Assembly: GCA_001899205.1 (NCBI GenBank) | Contig: MKVL01000039.1 | Span: 175,616-238,652, forward strand | Origin: Mesorhizobium sp. 65-26 | GTDB taxonomy: Bacteria; Pseudomonadota; Alphaproteobacteria; Rhizobiales; Rhizobiaceae | Length of the DNA stretch: 63,037 nucleotides | Direction of reading: 5' to 3' | Part shown: piece after piece, positions 50,711 through 62,370 of the stretch | Position numbering within the stretch: position 1 is the first letter of the stretch | Layout: each line of letters starts with the position of its first letter | Translations under genes and position numbers: made by a program | The notes under the pieces: model-generated | Databases searched by the model: none | What the model saw: only the letters and a program-made list of their open reading frames with translations | What the model was told of the DNA's origin: nothing

Positions 50711-52093
50711 CTACACGACCGGGGCGGATGAGCCGCCGCGCTCGGCGAGGATCGCCGCAAGGCCACGCAGTCCCTCGCGCAGCCTGTCCCGGCCCGGCGC
50801 GGCGCCCAGCGACACCCGCAAGGCATTCTCCGTGCGGAGGCCGACGGCGAACTCTTCGGCCGGGCTCAGCGCCAGTCCGCGGCGGCGCGCTATGTCAGCA
50901 ATATCGGCCGACCGCTGCCCGTCGCCAAGGCGAAGCCAGGCGTGCAGCCCCTCCTGCCCCGCTGCGACCACGTCCGGCAGGATCGCGCTGGCGATCTCCT
51001 GCCGGGCAAGCGCCTCCTCGCGCACGGCAAGGGCGATCTCGCCGGCAAGGCCGCTTCGGACCCATTCGCAGGCGAGCCCCGTCATCAGCGGTGGCGCCAT
51101 CATTGTCGTGCCCCGGATTGCCTCGGCAATGCGCGCGACCGTCGCAGCGTCGGGGCCCGCCAGGAAGGCGGTGCGCAGGAAGGGCGAAATACATTTCGCC
51201 ATGGTGGCGATATGCACGGTCCGCCCCGGCGCGATATCCAGGAAGGACGTGGGCGGCAGGGCAAGCAGGCGGCTGTAAGGATCGTCCTCGACAATGGTCA
51301 TGCCAAGCCTGTCCACGACACGCGCCAGATCCCGGCGCCGCCCCTCCGGCATGATCATCGCCGTTGGATTGTGCAGCGTCGGGTTGAGGTAGACGAGGCG
51401 CGCGCCCTCTCGGCGCGCCGCCTCATCGAGATCGTCCGGCAGCATCCCGTCGCCATCGCGCCGCACGGCGACCAGCCTTCGCTTCGCAGCCCCGGCCAAC
51501 GCGATGAGGCCGGGATAGGTCAGCGCGTCGGTCAGGATAGCGTCGCCTTCGCGCGTCTGCGACAACAGCACGGCCGTCAGCAGCGCCTGCGCGCCCGACC
51601 CCACGGCGATCCTGTCGATCGGCAGCCTTTCGCTGCCCGCTTCCGCAAGCCATGACGAACCGGCGGCCCGCTCGGCTGGCGAGCCCGGTCCCGGATGGTA
51701 GGAAAGCAGCGCTTCCGCGCTCGATCGCCTGAGCAGCCCCTCAATGCCGTTGCGGATCAGCGTCGGCAGGCTGAGCCCGGCCGGCGCCGGCGGTATGTTC
51801 ATGCCGAGGTCGAGGATGGGCTCCTCCGCCGCCGCGCCCGGCGTCACGAACGTGCCCCTGCCCGGCGCGGCGTCGATCAGCTTGCGGCGCCGGGCCTCGG
51901 TGAAGGCGCGGGTGATGGTGGTGAGGTCGACGCCGAGCCCGCGCGCCAGTTCGCGCTGCGGCGGCAGCCTGTCGCCGGGCTGGAGGCGGCCGCTGGAGCG
52001 CGCATCGGCCAGCGCCTCGACGATCCTGAGATAGATCGGCCCGGCGCCCTCGCCCATCTCGGGCAGCCAGCCCGGCCTGCTCGCATCATTCAT
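50711..52093 (-). CDS. MocR/PdxR-like GntR regulator with aminotransferase domain
   Basis: A 460-residue fusion regulator. The N-terminal GntR winged helix is at residues ~18-85 (PIYLRIVEALADARSSGRLQPGDRLPPQRELARGLGVDLTTITRAF). The rest is a fold-type I aminotransferase domain with the PLP-binding lysine in HIATMAKCISPFLR and the conserved LNPTLHNPTA and IVEDDPYSRLL blocks. It therefore likely binds PLP as an effector cofactor rather than acting as an enzyme. A perfect palindrome lies just upstream at 52120. Confidence 0.9.
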   Translation of the reverse strand: MNDASRPGWLPEMGEGAGPIYLRIVEALADARSSGRLQPGDRLPPQRELARGLGVDLTTITRAFTEARRRKLIDAAPGRGTFVTPGAAAEEPILDLGMNIPPAPAGLSLPTLIRNGIEGLLRRSSAEALLSYHPGPGSPAERAAGSSWLAEAGSERLPIDRIAVGSGAQALLTAVLLSQTREGDAILTDALTYPGLIALAGAAKRRLVAVRRDGDGMLPDDLDEAARREGARLVYLNPTLHNPTAMIMPEGRRRDLARVVDRLGMTIVEDDPYSRLLALPPTSFLDIAPGRTVHIATMAKCISPFLRTAFLAGPDAATVARIAEAIRGTTMMAPPLMTGLACEWVRSGLAGEIALAVREEALARQEIASAILPDVVAAGQEGLHAWLRLGDGQRSADIADIARRRGLALSPAEEFAVGLRTENALRVSLGAAPGRDRLREGLRGLAAILAERGGSSAPVV

Positions 52094-52119
52094 CTCGCAC
52101 GATCCATACACTTTGTCGC

Positions 52120-52135
52120 ATTGTATGCATACAAT
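52120..52135. promoter_or_regulatory. Perfect palindrome upstream of the MocR gene
   Basis: ATTGTATGCATACAAT, a 16-bp perfect dyad 27 nt before the ATG at 52093, with further TATG/CATA half-sites on either side. It is a likely autoregulatory operator and may also control the divergent DUF983 gene. Confidence 0.75.
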
Positions 52136-52219
52136 AATGATATAAGTATGTATCCGTGACCTCAAGCCGGATGAGCCATCGGGCCGGATGCCGGAGCACC
52201 AAGCAGGTAGCCTGGAGTT

Positions 52220-52612
52220 ATGACCATGCACGATCACGCGCACTATCCACCGCTCGAACCGTGGCGGGTTGGAATTCGCGGCCGTTGTCCCCGCTGTGGC
52301 GAAGGCCGGCTGTTCGACGGTTTCCTGAAGCTGGCGCCAAAATGCGAAGTCTGCGGGCTCGACTATTCCTTCGCTGATCCAGCCGACGGCCCGGCCTTCT
52401 TCGTCATCTGCTTTGCCTGCGTGCCTTCCATCCTGTTCGCCGTCTGGGCGCAGGTGGCGTTCGAACCCTCGATGTGGTTCCACGTCTTCGTTTCGCTGCC
52501 GGTGGTCTTCGCCACCTGCATTCCGCCATTGCGGCCGCTCAAGGGCTGGCTCGTCGCCAGCCAGTTCTACCACAAGGCCGAGCAGGGACGCCTGGCAAGG
52601 CCGGGCGAATAG
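52220..52612 (+). CDS. DUF983 membrane protein
   Basis: A 130-residue protein of the DUF983 family. The N-terminal zinc-ribbon-like motif is CPRCGEGRLFDGFLKLAPKCEVCGLDYSF (two C-x-x-C pairs), followed by DPADGPAFFVI and two transmembrane segments (FVICFACVPSILFAVWAQVAF, WFHVFVSLPVVFATCI). Function unknown; such genes often lie near cytochrome oxidase assembly genes, but not here. Confidence 0.88.
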   Translation: MTMHDHAHYPPLEPWRVGIRGRCPRCGEGRLFDGFLKLAPKCEVCGLDYSFADPADGPAFFVICFACVPSILFAVWAQVAFEPSMWFHVFVSLPVVFATCIPPLRPLKGWLVASQFYHKAEQGRLARPGE

Positions 52613-52652
52613 CTGGTTCGCCTGCGGCCCTGCCGGCTGGAGCGCCTCCTCG

Positions 52653-54911
52653 TCAGCCGCGCCAGCGCAGCAGGCGCATGGCGTTTGCCGTCACCAGCAC
52701 GGTCGCGCCGGTGTCGGCAAGGATGGCCGGCCACAGGCCGGTGATGCCGGCGATGGTGGTGACCAGGAACACCGCCTTCAACCCGAGGGCCACGGTGATG
52801 TTCTGGCGGATGTTGGCCATCACCGACCGCGACAGCCGGATCATGCGCCAGACGTCACCGACACGGCCGTGCAGGATCGCGGCGTCCGCCGTCTCCAGCG
52901 CCACGTCGGTGCCGCCGCCCATGGCGATGCCGATGTCGGCCGCGGCCAGCGCCGGCGCGTCGTTGATGCCGTCGCCGACCTTTGCAACCTTCAACCCTTC
53001 GCGCTTCAGCTCGCCGACGATGCGCTGCTTGTCCTGCGGCAGCAATTCGGCCCGCGCCTCCATGCCGAGCGAAGCGGCGACCGCCTCCGCCGTGCTGCGG
53101 TTGTCGCCGGTCAGCATGACGGTCCGGATGCCGTCGCCCTTGAGCGCCGCGATGCCGGCGGCCGCATCGGCGCGCGGCTCGTCGCGCATGGCGATCAGCC
53201 CCGCCACGGCCCCGTCCGCGACCAGCGCCGACACGGTCTTGCCTTGACCGTTCAGGCCTTCGATCGCCGCGCGCTGCGCCTCGGTGAGCGTGGCGCGCTC
53301 CGCCGCCGCCTTGGCGGAACCGAGGAACACCGCGACGCCGCCGACATCGCCCTCGACGCCCTTGCCGGAAATCGCCTTTGATCCGCTGGCCAGCGGAACG
53401 GCCACGCCGGCCGCGCTGGCCCGGCCGAGGATCGCCACCGCCAGCGGATGGCTGGAGCCCTGCTCCAGCGCCGCCGCCAGCGAAAGCACGCCGCCCTCGT
53501 CGCGGCCATAAGCCACCACATCGGTGACCACAGGCTTGCCCTCGGTCAGCGTGCCGGTCTTGTCGAAGGCCACGGCGTTGATCCCGGCAAAACCCTCCAG
53601 CACCGCGCCGCCCTTCAGCAGCAGGCCGCGCCGCGCGCCCGTCGCCAGGCCGGCCGCTATCGCCGCCGGGGTCGAGATGACCAGCGCGCAGGGACAGCCG
53701 ATCAAAAGGATCGCCAGGCCCTTGTAGATCCAGCCACTCCAGTCGGCGCCGACGAGCAGAGGCGGCAGCACCGCCACCAGCGCGCCGACCAGCAGGACGG
53801 CGGGGGTGTAGTAGCGCGAGAAGCGATCAATGAAGCGCTCGGTCGGCGCCTTCGCCTCCTGCGCCTCCTCCACCAGCCGCACCACGCGCGCTATGGTGTT
53901 GTCGGCGGCGGCCGCCGTCACCCGCACCTTGAGCACGCCATCGGCGCTGATCGTACCGGCAAAGACGGCCTCGCCGACGCCCTTGCGCTTCGGCGTGCTT
54001 TCGCCGGTCACCGGCGCCTCGTCGATGTCACTCGAACCGTCCGTGATCTCGCCATCGGCGGGGATGCGGTCGCCCGGCCGCACGACGATGACGTCGCCGA
54101 CCGCGAGTTGTTCGGCCGGGACCTCGGCCGTGCCACCGTTCCGCTCGACCAGCGCCATCTTCGGCACGAGATCGGCGAGCCCCTGTATGCTTGCCCGGGC
54201 CCGGCCCGCGGCAACGCCCTCGAGCAATTCGCCAATCAGGAACAGAACCACCACGGCCGCCGCTTCCTCGGTGGCGCCGATCAGCACCGCGCCGACCGCC
54301 GCTATGGTCATCAGCGTCTCGACCGAGAATGGCGTGCCGGCCAACGCCGCCATCAGCGCGCGCCGCGCGATCGGCACGAGGCCGACCAGCAGCGCCGCGA
54401 GGAACAGCCAGCGCTCCGCCGCCGGGAAGGCGTGGCCCGCCACATAGGCGACGGCCAGCGCCAGCGCGCAGGCCAGCGTCAGCAGCGCGCGCGACGAACG
54501 CCACCACGGCTGGCCGGGCTCGGCGCCGCCATGAACGTGCAGGGCCTCGGACGCTGGAGCGCTGGCCGACCGGCTTGCAGTCCCCTTGCCATGATCGTGG
54601 CCCGCATGATCGTGATGGTCATGATCATGATCGTGGCCGTGGTCATGCTCATGGTCGCCATGTTGGCCATGCGTCCTGGACGCGGCCGCGCTGTCCTTGA
54701 CGATACCGTAGCCGAGCCGAGCCACCTGGCGCAGCACCTTGTCGTCGGCGAGCGGCCCGTCATGGCTGACCGTCATCGAAGCTCCCGTCACCGAAACCGA
54801 GACGTCGGCGACGCCGTCGAGGCGGCGCACTGCCGTGTCGATCTTGGCCGCGCAGGAGGCGCAGTCCATGCCGCCTATCTTGAAACGTGTCTGCCGGGTG
54901 GATGCCGTCAT
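52653..54911 (-). CDS. Heavy-metal translocating P-type ATPase (Zn/Cd/Pb type)
   Basis: A 752-residue P1B-type exporter. The N-terminal heavy-metal domain has the C-x-x-C motif in GGMDCASCAAK. A His/Asp-rich tract (about residues 77-105, DHEHDHGHDHDHDHHDHAGHDH) follows and probably binds zinc. The CPC motif is in the sixth segment (IGCPCALVIST), with phosphorylation site DKTGTLTEGKP, and the hinge is VAKVGDGINDAPALAAADIGIAMGGGTDVALETAD. The features match ZntA/CadA. The MerR regulator is divergent, with a MerR-type promoter between them. Confidence 0.95.
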   Translation of the reverse strand: MTASTRQTRFKIGGMDCASCAAKIDTAVRRLDGVADVSVSVTGASMTVSHDGPLADDKVLRQVARLGYGIVKDSAAASRTHGQHGDHEHDHGHDHDHDHHDHAGHDHGKGTASRSASAPASEALHVHGGAEPGQPWWRSSRALLTLACALALAVAYVAGHAFPAAERWLFLAALLVGLVPIARRALMAALAGTPFSVETLMTIAAVGAVLIGATEEAAAVVVLFLIGELLEGVAAGRARASIQGLADLVPKMALVERNGGTAEVPAEQLAVGDVIVVRPGDRIPADGEITDGSSDIDEAPVTGESTPKRKGVGEAVFAGTISADGVLKVRVTAAAADNTIARVVRLVEEAQEAKAPTERFIDRFSRYYTPAVLLVGALVAVLPPLLVGADWSGWIYKGLAILLIGCPCALVISTPAAIAAGLATGARRGLLLKGGAVLEGFAGINAVAFDKTGTLTEGKPVVTDVVAYGRDEGGVLSLAAALEQGSSHPLAVAILGRASAAGVAVPLASGSKAISGKGVEGDVGGVAVFLGSAKAAAERATLTEAQRAAIEGLNGQGKTVSALVADGAVAGLIAMRDEPRADAAAGIAALKGDGIRTVMLTGDNRSTAEAVAASLGMEARAELLPQDKQRIVGELKREGLKVAKVGDGINDAPALAAADIGIAMGGGTDVALETADAAILHGRVGDVWRMIRLSRSVMANIRQNITVALGLKAVFLVTTIAGITGLWPAILADTGATVLVTANAMRLLRWRG

Positions 54912-54975
54912 GTCGATCACCTGTCTGCTTGTCCGGGCGGCCCTGCCGCGCGGGTCTTGAATCCTGATGACGGAG

Positions 54976-55006
54976 ACTGTAATTCCTCTAGTCACTAGAG
55001 CTTCAA
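54976..55006 (-). promoter_or_regulatory. MerR-type promoter with 19-bp spacer for the P-type ATPase
   Basis: On the minus strand the -35 TTGAAG (55001-55006) and -10 TACAGT (54976-54981) are separated by 19 bp containing the dyad CTCTAG-TGA-CTAGAG (54986-55000). An overlong spacer with a central dyad is the hallmark of promoters that MerR/ZntR/CadR proteins twist into activity. Confidence 0.92.
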
Positions 55007-55018
55007 GAGGAAAAAATC

Positions 55019-55435
55019 ATGTTTTCCATTGGCGATCTTTCGCGTCGCACCGGGGTGAAGGTGCCCACCATCCGCTACTACGAGCAGATGGGTCTGGTTG
55101 CGGCACCCGAACGGTCGGACGGCAACCAGCGCCGTTACGGCCGGCAGGAGCTGGAGCGGCTGGCCTTCGTGCGCCATGCCCGCGACCTTGGTTTCGGTGT
55201 CGACGACATCCGTGCGCTCATCGAGCTGAGCGGCCATCCCGACCAGCCATGCGGCCACGCCGACAGCATCGCCGCCGAACAGCTTGCCTCGGTGCGCGAG
55301 AAGATCGCGCGGCTGAAGCGGCTGGAAACGGAGCTCGAGCGCATAGCCACCTGCTGCGACGGCAAGACGGTGGGCGACTGCTACGTCATCCGCGCCCTGT
55401 CGGACCACGCGCTCTGCGCCGACGATCACGCGTGA
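55019..55435 (+). CDS. MerR family metal-responsive regulator (ZntR/CadR-like)
   Basis: A 138-residue regulator. The N-terminal helix-turn-helix reads FSIGDLSRRTGVKVPTIRYYEQMGLVAAPERSDGNQRRY. Metal-binding cysteines are C78, C112, C113 and C121, almost the spacing of ZntR (79, 114, 115, 124), plus C133 near the end. It should activate the divergent P-type ATPase in response to zinc, cadmium or lead. The start at 55019 has an AAGAGGAAAAAATC ribosome site and lies 12 bp beyond the promoter. Confidence 0.93.
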   Translation: MFSIGDLSRRTGVKVPTIRYYEQMGLVAAPERSDGNQRRYGRQELERLAFVRHARDLGFGVDDIRALIELSGHPDQPCGHADSIAAEQLASVREKIARLKRLETELERIATCCDGKTVGDCYVIRALSDHALCADDHA

Positions 55436-55475
55436 TCGCCAGCGTTCCGAACACAACATCTTCCGGGAGCGGACC

Positions 55476-56528
55476 GTGACAGCAGGCAAGGCCAGGACGG
55501 CGGGCGATTTCGGCCTGACCTGCGGCATGTGGCCGGCCGGCGCCCTGAACGCCATCACGGACGTTCCCGGAGTGCGCGTCGGTCACTGCACGCTGCGCGA
55601 CGGCGACATCAACACCGGCGTCACCGCGATCCTGCCACATGGCGGCAACCTGTTCCGCACCAAGGTCGCGGCCGCGGCCCATGTCATCAACGGCTTCGGC
55701 AAGACCATGGGCCTCATGCAGATACAGGAGCTCGGCGCCCTCGAAACGCCGATCCTTCTCACCAACACACTGTCCGTCGGCACCTGCGCAACCGCGCTGA
55801 TCCGCGACGCGATCCGCCAGAATCCCGACATCGGCCGCTCGACCGGCACCGTCAATCCGGTGGTCGGTGAATGCAACGACGGCGCGCTGAGCGACATCCA
55901 GGCCTTGGCGATCGGCGAGGAGCATGCTTTCGCGGCGCTTGCCGCCGCGCATGACGGTCCGGTGGAACAGGGTAATGTCGGCGCCGGCACTGGAATGAGT
56001 TGCTTCGGCTTCAAGGGCGGCATCGGCTCGGCCTCCAGGAAACTCAAGCTGGGCGGCGCTCAACATCATATCGGCGTCCTCGTCCTGTCGAATTTCGGCC
56101 GCGCCGGCGACCTGATCCTGCCCGACGGACGCCGGCCCGATCCCCGGCAGCCGGCGCAAGAGGAACGAGGCTCGATCATGTTGGTGCTGGCGACCGACGT
56201 GCCACTCGAGCACCGGCAGCTCGAACGTGTGGCGCGCCGCGCCGGTGCCGGCATCGCCCGCCTGGGCTCGTCATGGGGCCATGGCAGCGGCGACATCGCC
56301 ATCGCCATCAGCACCGGCACGACCATCGATCACGATGAAAGCCGCGATCTCGTGCCAAGGCTGGCGCTCAACGAGGCTCGTATCGACCGGCTCTTCCAGA
56401 TGACCGTCGAGGCCACCCAGGAAGCGGTGCTGAATTCCATGCTTTGCGCCAAGGCCTTCACCGGCCGCGCCGGCACCCACCGCGCCTCCCTGGCCGACTG
56501 GCTGAATGGGCAGGCCGAAAGGCGATAG
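55476..56528 (+). CDS. P1 family (DmpA) aminopeptidase
   Basis: A 350-residue self-processing N-terminal-nucleophile hydrolase of the DmpA/D-aminopeptidase family. It opens with DFGLTCGMWPAGALNAITDVPGVRVGHCTL, the family signature. Autocleavage is expected at the Gly-Ser bond in RLGSSWGHGSGD, freeing the catalytic serine, about residue 263. The subunits then assemble into an aminopeptidase able to act on D- or beta-amino acid peptides. GTG start at 55476 with GGGAGCGGACC upstream. Confidence 0.9.
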   Translation: MTAGKARTAGDFGLTCGMWPAGALNAITDVPGVRVGHCTLRDGDINTGVTAILPHGGNLFRTKVAAAAHVINGFGKTMGLMQIQELGALETPILLTNTLSVGTCATALIRDAIRQNPDIGRSTGTVNPVVGECNDGALSDIQALAIGEEHAFAALAAAHDGPVEQGNVGAGTGMSCFGFKGGIGSASRKLKLGGAQHHIGVLVLSNFGRAGDLILPDGRRPDPRQPAQEERGSIMLVLATDVPLEHRQLERVARRAGAGIARLGSSWGHGSGDIAIAISTGTTIDHDESRDLVPRLALNEARIDRLFQMTVEATQEAVLNSMLCAKAFTGRAGTHRASLADWLNGQAERR

Positions 56529-56610
56529 CCATCAGGCAACTGGCCGCATTGACCGCCATTCCCGGCGCTTCAGGTCGACGCCGCAAGCGGATGATGGCGT
56601 TCGTCTCAAC

Positions 56611-57168
56611 CTAAAGGTCGATGCGGTACAGCAGGCTTTCGGCGTCACCATAGGCAGCGACCTTCTTGAATCGCCTGACAAGCTTGCCGCCATTGGCGAG
56701 GATCACCTTGCCGGAGGCGGGATTGTCGGGGTCGGTGGTGAGCTCGACATGGTCGAGGCCGACGGCGCGGGCCTCGGCGAGCATCAGCCGCAGCGCTTCC
56801 GTCGCATAGCCGCGCCGCTGCTTCCACGGGACAACGGAATAGCCGATATGGCCAAGGACATGCGGCGGCAGCGCGGAAGTGCCCGGCTGCCAGCGCAGGC
56901 CGATCGAGCCCGACGCCTCGCCGTCCCCGATCCAGCGGCGAAAACCCGGAAGGCGCGGCACTTTGCTGCCGTCCGGCAGGGTAATTGGTGGCCCCTTGGC
57001 CTCGGGATCGTCGAGGCCGGCGAGGAAGGCCTCAGGATCCTTCTTGATCGCGGCGAGTTCCTCGCGCGTCGCCGTCATCAGCCGCACATTGTCCGGTGAC
57101 CAGCCGCGTTCGAGCGCCGCCCTGTAGGACGGAAGGTGCTCAAGCGCTGGTTTGACGATCTGTATCAT
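56611..57168 (-). CDS. GNAT family N-acetyltransferase
   Basis: A 185-residue acetyltransferase. The acetyl-CoA loop is in VVPWKQRRGYATEALRLMLAEARAVGLDHV (R-x-x-G-Y-A), with GSIGLRW before it and TDPDNPASGKVILANGGKLV, the RimJ/RimL-like end, after. Substrate unknown. Start at ATG 57168. Confidence 0.88.
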   Translation of the reverse strand: MIQIVKPALEHLPSYRAALERGWSPDNVRLMTATREELAAIKKDPEAFLAGLDDPEAKGPPITLPDGSKVPRLPGFRRWIGDGEASGSIGLRWQPGTSALPPHVLGHIGYSVVPWKQRRGYATEALRLMLAEARAVGLDHVELTTDPDNPASGKVILANGGKLVRRFKKVAAYGDAESLLYRIDL

Positions 57169-57473
57169 GGGAATGCAGCATCTGGGACAGGTGCCGAAAA
57201 GCCTGAAGCGGCTTTTCGAAGGAAAAGCGCGCGGCGCTTTCGCTGACGTCATGCGCTCCTTGATTGAGAGACGGACGATGGGTTCAGGTCGAACGGCCGG
57301 AAATTGTCCGGCTCCGGCGGATCGGTGGCGACAGGGTAGCAAGCGCCGGCGGAAGCCGCCAGCAGGAGGGTGTCCTCAAAGGCAAGGCCGCGTTTCCCTC
57401 ACGGGAAACGCGGCCTTGTTGTTTGCTGCCGTCACGGCCATGCGATGGCCATGACGGCGAAGCTCGATCGTCC
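57169..57473. other. Intergenic region with hairpins between GNAT and katG genes
   Basis: 305 nt. Two short hairpins in series, CGAAAAGCC / GGCTTTTCG (57195-57218) and AAAGCGC / GCGCTTT (57224-57240), look like another dispersed rhizobial extragenic element. A very strong terminator stem is at 57383. No gene seen. Confidence 0.6.
57383..57418 (-). terminator. Strong hairpin terminator of katG
   Basis: A 16-base perfect stem CAAGGCCGCGTTTCCC / GGGAAACGCGGCCTTG with a 4-nt loop, 55 nt past the katG stop. The tail is only moderately U-rich in either direction. Confidence 0.8.
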
Positions 57474-60003
<2,530 letters not shown>

Positions 60004-60924
60004 ATGACAAACCTCACACTGAAACAGCTTCGCTATTTCGAGGCGCTGGCCCGCCATAGCCACTTCGGACGCGCCGCCGACGCCTGCGCGATCTCCCAGC
60101 CGGCAATCTCTGTGCAGATCAAGGAGTTGGAGGAGGAGCTGGGCACCGAACTCTTCGAAAGAAGCGCCCGGCAGGTGCGCCTGACCGGCTTCGGCGAGGA
60201 GTTCGCCGAACGCGTCCGCGACATATTGCGCTCGGTGGACGAACTCGGTGACCTGGCCCGCGCCTCGCGAGACCGGTTGGCGGGGCGGCTGCGCATCGGC
60301 GTGATTCCAACCATCGCCCCCTACCTTCTGCCGGCGATTATCGGCAATCTGTCGCGCACGCACGATGGCCTCGACATCCATGTGCGCGAGACGCTGACGG
60401 GCAAGCTCATCAACGAACTCGCGCAGGGCCGGCTCGACACGGCGATCGTCGCCCTTCCCGTATCGGAACCATCGCTGACCGAAGTGGCGCTGTTCACGGA
60501 GAATTTCGTTCTCGTGCGCCCCGGCGAGGACGAGGGAAAGCCGGTGCCCAACCGCGAGATGCTGCGCGAAATGCGGCTGCTGCTGCTGGAGGAAGGCCAT
60601 TGCTTCCGCGACCAGGCGCTGTCCTTCTGCGACCTCCAGTCGGCGCGGCCGCGCGAACTGCTCGAAGGCAGTTCGCTTTCGACGCTGGTGCAGATGGTCG
60701 GCGCCGGCATCGGCGTCACGCTCATCCCGGAGATGGCGGTGGCGGTGGAGACCCGCTCGGCGGCGGTTTCCGTCGCCCGCTTCAACAGCCCCCAGCCGTC
60801 GCGCACGATCGGCATGGTCTGGCGCAGGACGAGCCCGCTCGCCAAGCAGCTCAAGCAGCTTTGCGAGGTCGTGCGCCAGTCGGCAGACCAGATGCGCGGC
60901 CAGGCCGCGCGGCTGGCGCTGTAG
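60004..60924 (+). CDS. oxyR: Hydrogen peroxide sensor-regulator OxyR
   Basis: A 306-residue LysR-type regulator. The helix-turn-helix is LKQLRYFEALARHSHFGRAADACAISQPAISVQIKELEEELGTELFER. The peroxide-sensing cysteines are C200 and C209 (EEGHCFRDQALSFC), equivalent to C199/C208 of E. coli OxyR, so the disulfide switch is intact. It activates the divergent katG. Start at 60004. Confidence 0.95.
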   Translation: MTNLTLKQLRYFEALARHSHFGRAADACAISQPAISVQIKELEEELGTELFERSARQVRLTGFGEEFAERVRDILRSVDELGDLARASRDRLAGRLRIGVIPTIAPYLLPAIIGNLSRTHDGLDIHVRETLTGKLINELAQGRLDTAIVALPVSEPSLTEVALFTENFVLVRPGEDEGKPVPNREMLREMRLLLLEEGHCFRDQALSFCDLQSARPRELLEGSSLSTLVQMVGAGIGVTLIPEMAVAVETRSAAVSVARFNSPQPSRTIGMVWRRTSPLAKQLKQLCEVVRQSADQMRGQAARLAL

Positions 60925-60933
60925 CCCGCGCCG

Positions 60934-61647
60934 TCAGTTCACGGACTGAAAGCGGATTTCGCCGTCGTTGAGGAAGCAGGTCTTGTCGAACAGCGACATG
61001 TCGAGCGGGTTCGGCAGCCGAACGTCGCCAATGTCGGGACAAGGCTTGCGCGAGGCGTCGTAGGAGCGATCGATCTGCGAGATGAAGACGAGGATCACGC
61101 CGCTTTCCCGCGCGAACGAACGCAAGGCGCGAACCTGCGCCATCAGGTCCGGGTTCTCGCGCTTCTGGTCGAGCAGCTGGAGATAATCCACCACGGCGAG
61201 CGTACCGCGCGCCGCAGATGCCAGCCTGCGTACAATGTGGTCGGCGCAAATGGCGTCCGAACTGTCGAACGCGAACAGGCCGTCGAAACGGCCGGGCTCA
61301 ACGCCGATGGCGCGAAACCGGTCCAGCATCTGCCGCTCGGTGTATTCCAGCGAGAAGAACACGCCGCGATGGCCCGCCTTCATCGCCTCCACGGCCAGTT
61401 CCAGGCTGAGCAAGGTCTTGCCATGGCCCGGCCGGGCACCGACCAGCACGAGGTCGCCCGGCGCGAGCTCCTGGAACAGGCGGCCGGCCGGCGCCGTCGC
61501 GGCGGCCCTGGCGGCAAGCAGGCTCCAGCTCGAAAAGCCTTCGCTGGCGGCGATGCGGTCGAGCGCGAGGTGCAGTGGTATGGCATCTTGCCGGGACAAC
61601 AACCTTGCCTGGCGCTTCAGACGATGGATGGGCGCGGACAGCCGCAT
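60934..61647 (-). CDS. Orphan DnaB C-terminal-like RecA-fold ATPase
   Basis: A 237-residue protein matching the C-terminal ATPase half of replicative helicase DnaB but lacking its N-terminal primase-binding half. Walker A is GARPGHGKTLLSLEL, Walker B is LAVVDYLQLLDQ, and FISQIDRSYD with the later PNPLDMSLFDK follow the DnaB order. A short basic N-terminal helix (RLKRQARLLSRQ) precedes it. Homologues are found widely in rhizobia as stand-alone genes near oxyR; whether they are active helicases or regulators is unknown. Convergent with oxyR (9 nt). Confidence 0.85.
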   Translation of the reverse strand: MRLSAPIHRLKRQARLLSRQDAIPLHLALDRIAASEGFSSWSLLAARAAATAPAGRLFQELAPGDLVLVGARPGHGKTLLSLELAVEAMKAGHRGVFFSLEYTERQMLDRFRAIGVEPGRFDGLFAFDSSDAICADHIVRRLASAARGTLAVVDYLQLLDQKRENPDLMAQVRALRSFARESGVILVFISQIDRSYDASRKPCPDIGDVRLPNPLDMSLFDKTCFLNDGEIRFQSVN

Positions 61648-61827
61648 GGCAAACCTCCTATCGCGAGCAGACTTCGCAACCCCTCCTCATGCCTTGCGCT
61701 CGAACAGTCGGTTCGATGATCGGATTGCCCGGCATGAAGGATGCTTTCCCGACGGAGGGGGGAGGCGTGGGCGCGCCGGAATCAAATCATAGCCCAAAGC
61801 CCGCCGACCGGGAACGTCGAAGGCAGC

Positions 61828-62346
61828 CTAGTATGCCGCCAGGTCGGCGGCGCGCGCCGCGGCCCGCCGGGGGCGCATCAGGAAATAGAAGGCCGTGATG
61901 TGGGTGATCATCAGCAGCGGCACGTAGATCACCGGGATCGCATAGGCGGCGCCCAATTCCTGCGCATGCGCCGGAAGACCGGCCTGGATAGCGTGGTAAT
62001 AGTCGACGACGAGGTCGACCGTCCCCACGACGTTGAAGGCGGCGACGAACAGCCAGAACAATGGGCGGCTTCGCACGCTCAGCAGCGCCAGCATGGCCAG
62101 CACGCCCGTTGCGAGATCGCCATAGGCGGCGAACATGGCGAAGCTCGCGGGCAAGCCGGGACCGACGACGCCGGGCAGGACGAAGACGAGCCCGAAGAAG
62201 CGGAAACTGTGCAGCGTGGCGATGGCGCGCTGCGCCGCGACCGGGTCCAGCGACCTGAGCCATGGCAGCCCGTATGCCCCGAAGCAGAGCAGCCACGCGA
62301 CATAGCCGAGAACGAGATGCGTTTGAAACACCGTTTCCGTGGACAT
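61828..62346 (-). CDS. Hypothetical integral membrane protein
   Basis: A 172-residue membrane protein with five hydrophobic segments (TETVFQTHLVLGYVAWLLCFGAY, FFGLVFVLPGVVGPGLP, GDLATGVLAMLALL, LFWLFVAAFNVVGTVDLVVDYY, AIPVIYVPLLMITHITAFYFLM). The last segment contains HITAFYFL and the fourth is followed by DYYHAI, possibly polar sites. I cannot assign a family. It is 24 nt downstream of a methyltransferase gene on the same strand and is probably co-transcribed. Confidence 0.78.
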   Translation of the reverse strand: MSTETVFQTHLVLGYVAWLLCFGAYGLPWLRSLDPVAAQRAIATLHSFRFFGLVFVLPGVVGPGLPASFAMFAAYGDLATGVLAMLALLSVRSRPLFWLFVAAFNVVGTVDLVVDYYHAIQAGLPAHAQELGAAYAIPVIYVPLLMITHITAFYFLMRPRRAAARAADLAAY

Positions 62347-62370
62347 CCTGACCTCCTGTGGTTCGTCGGT

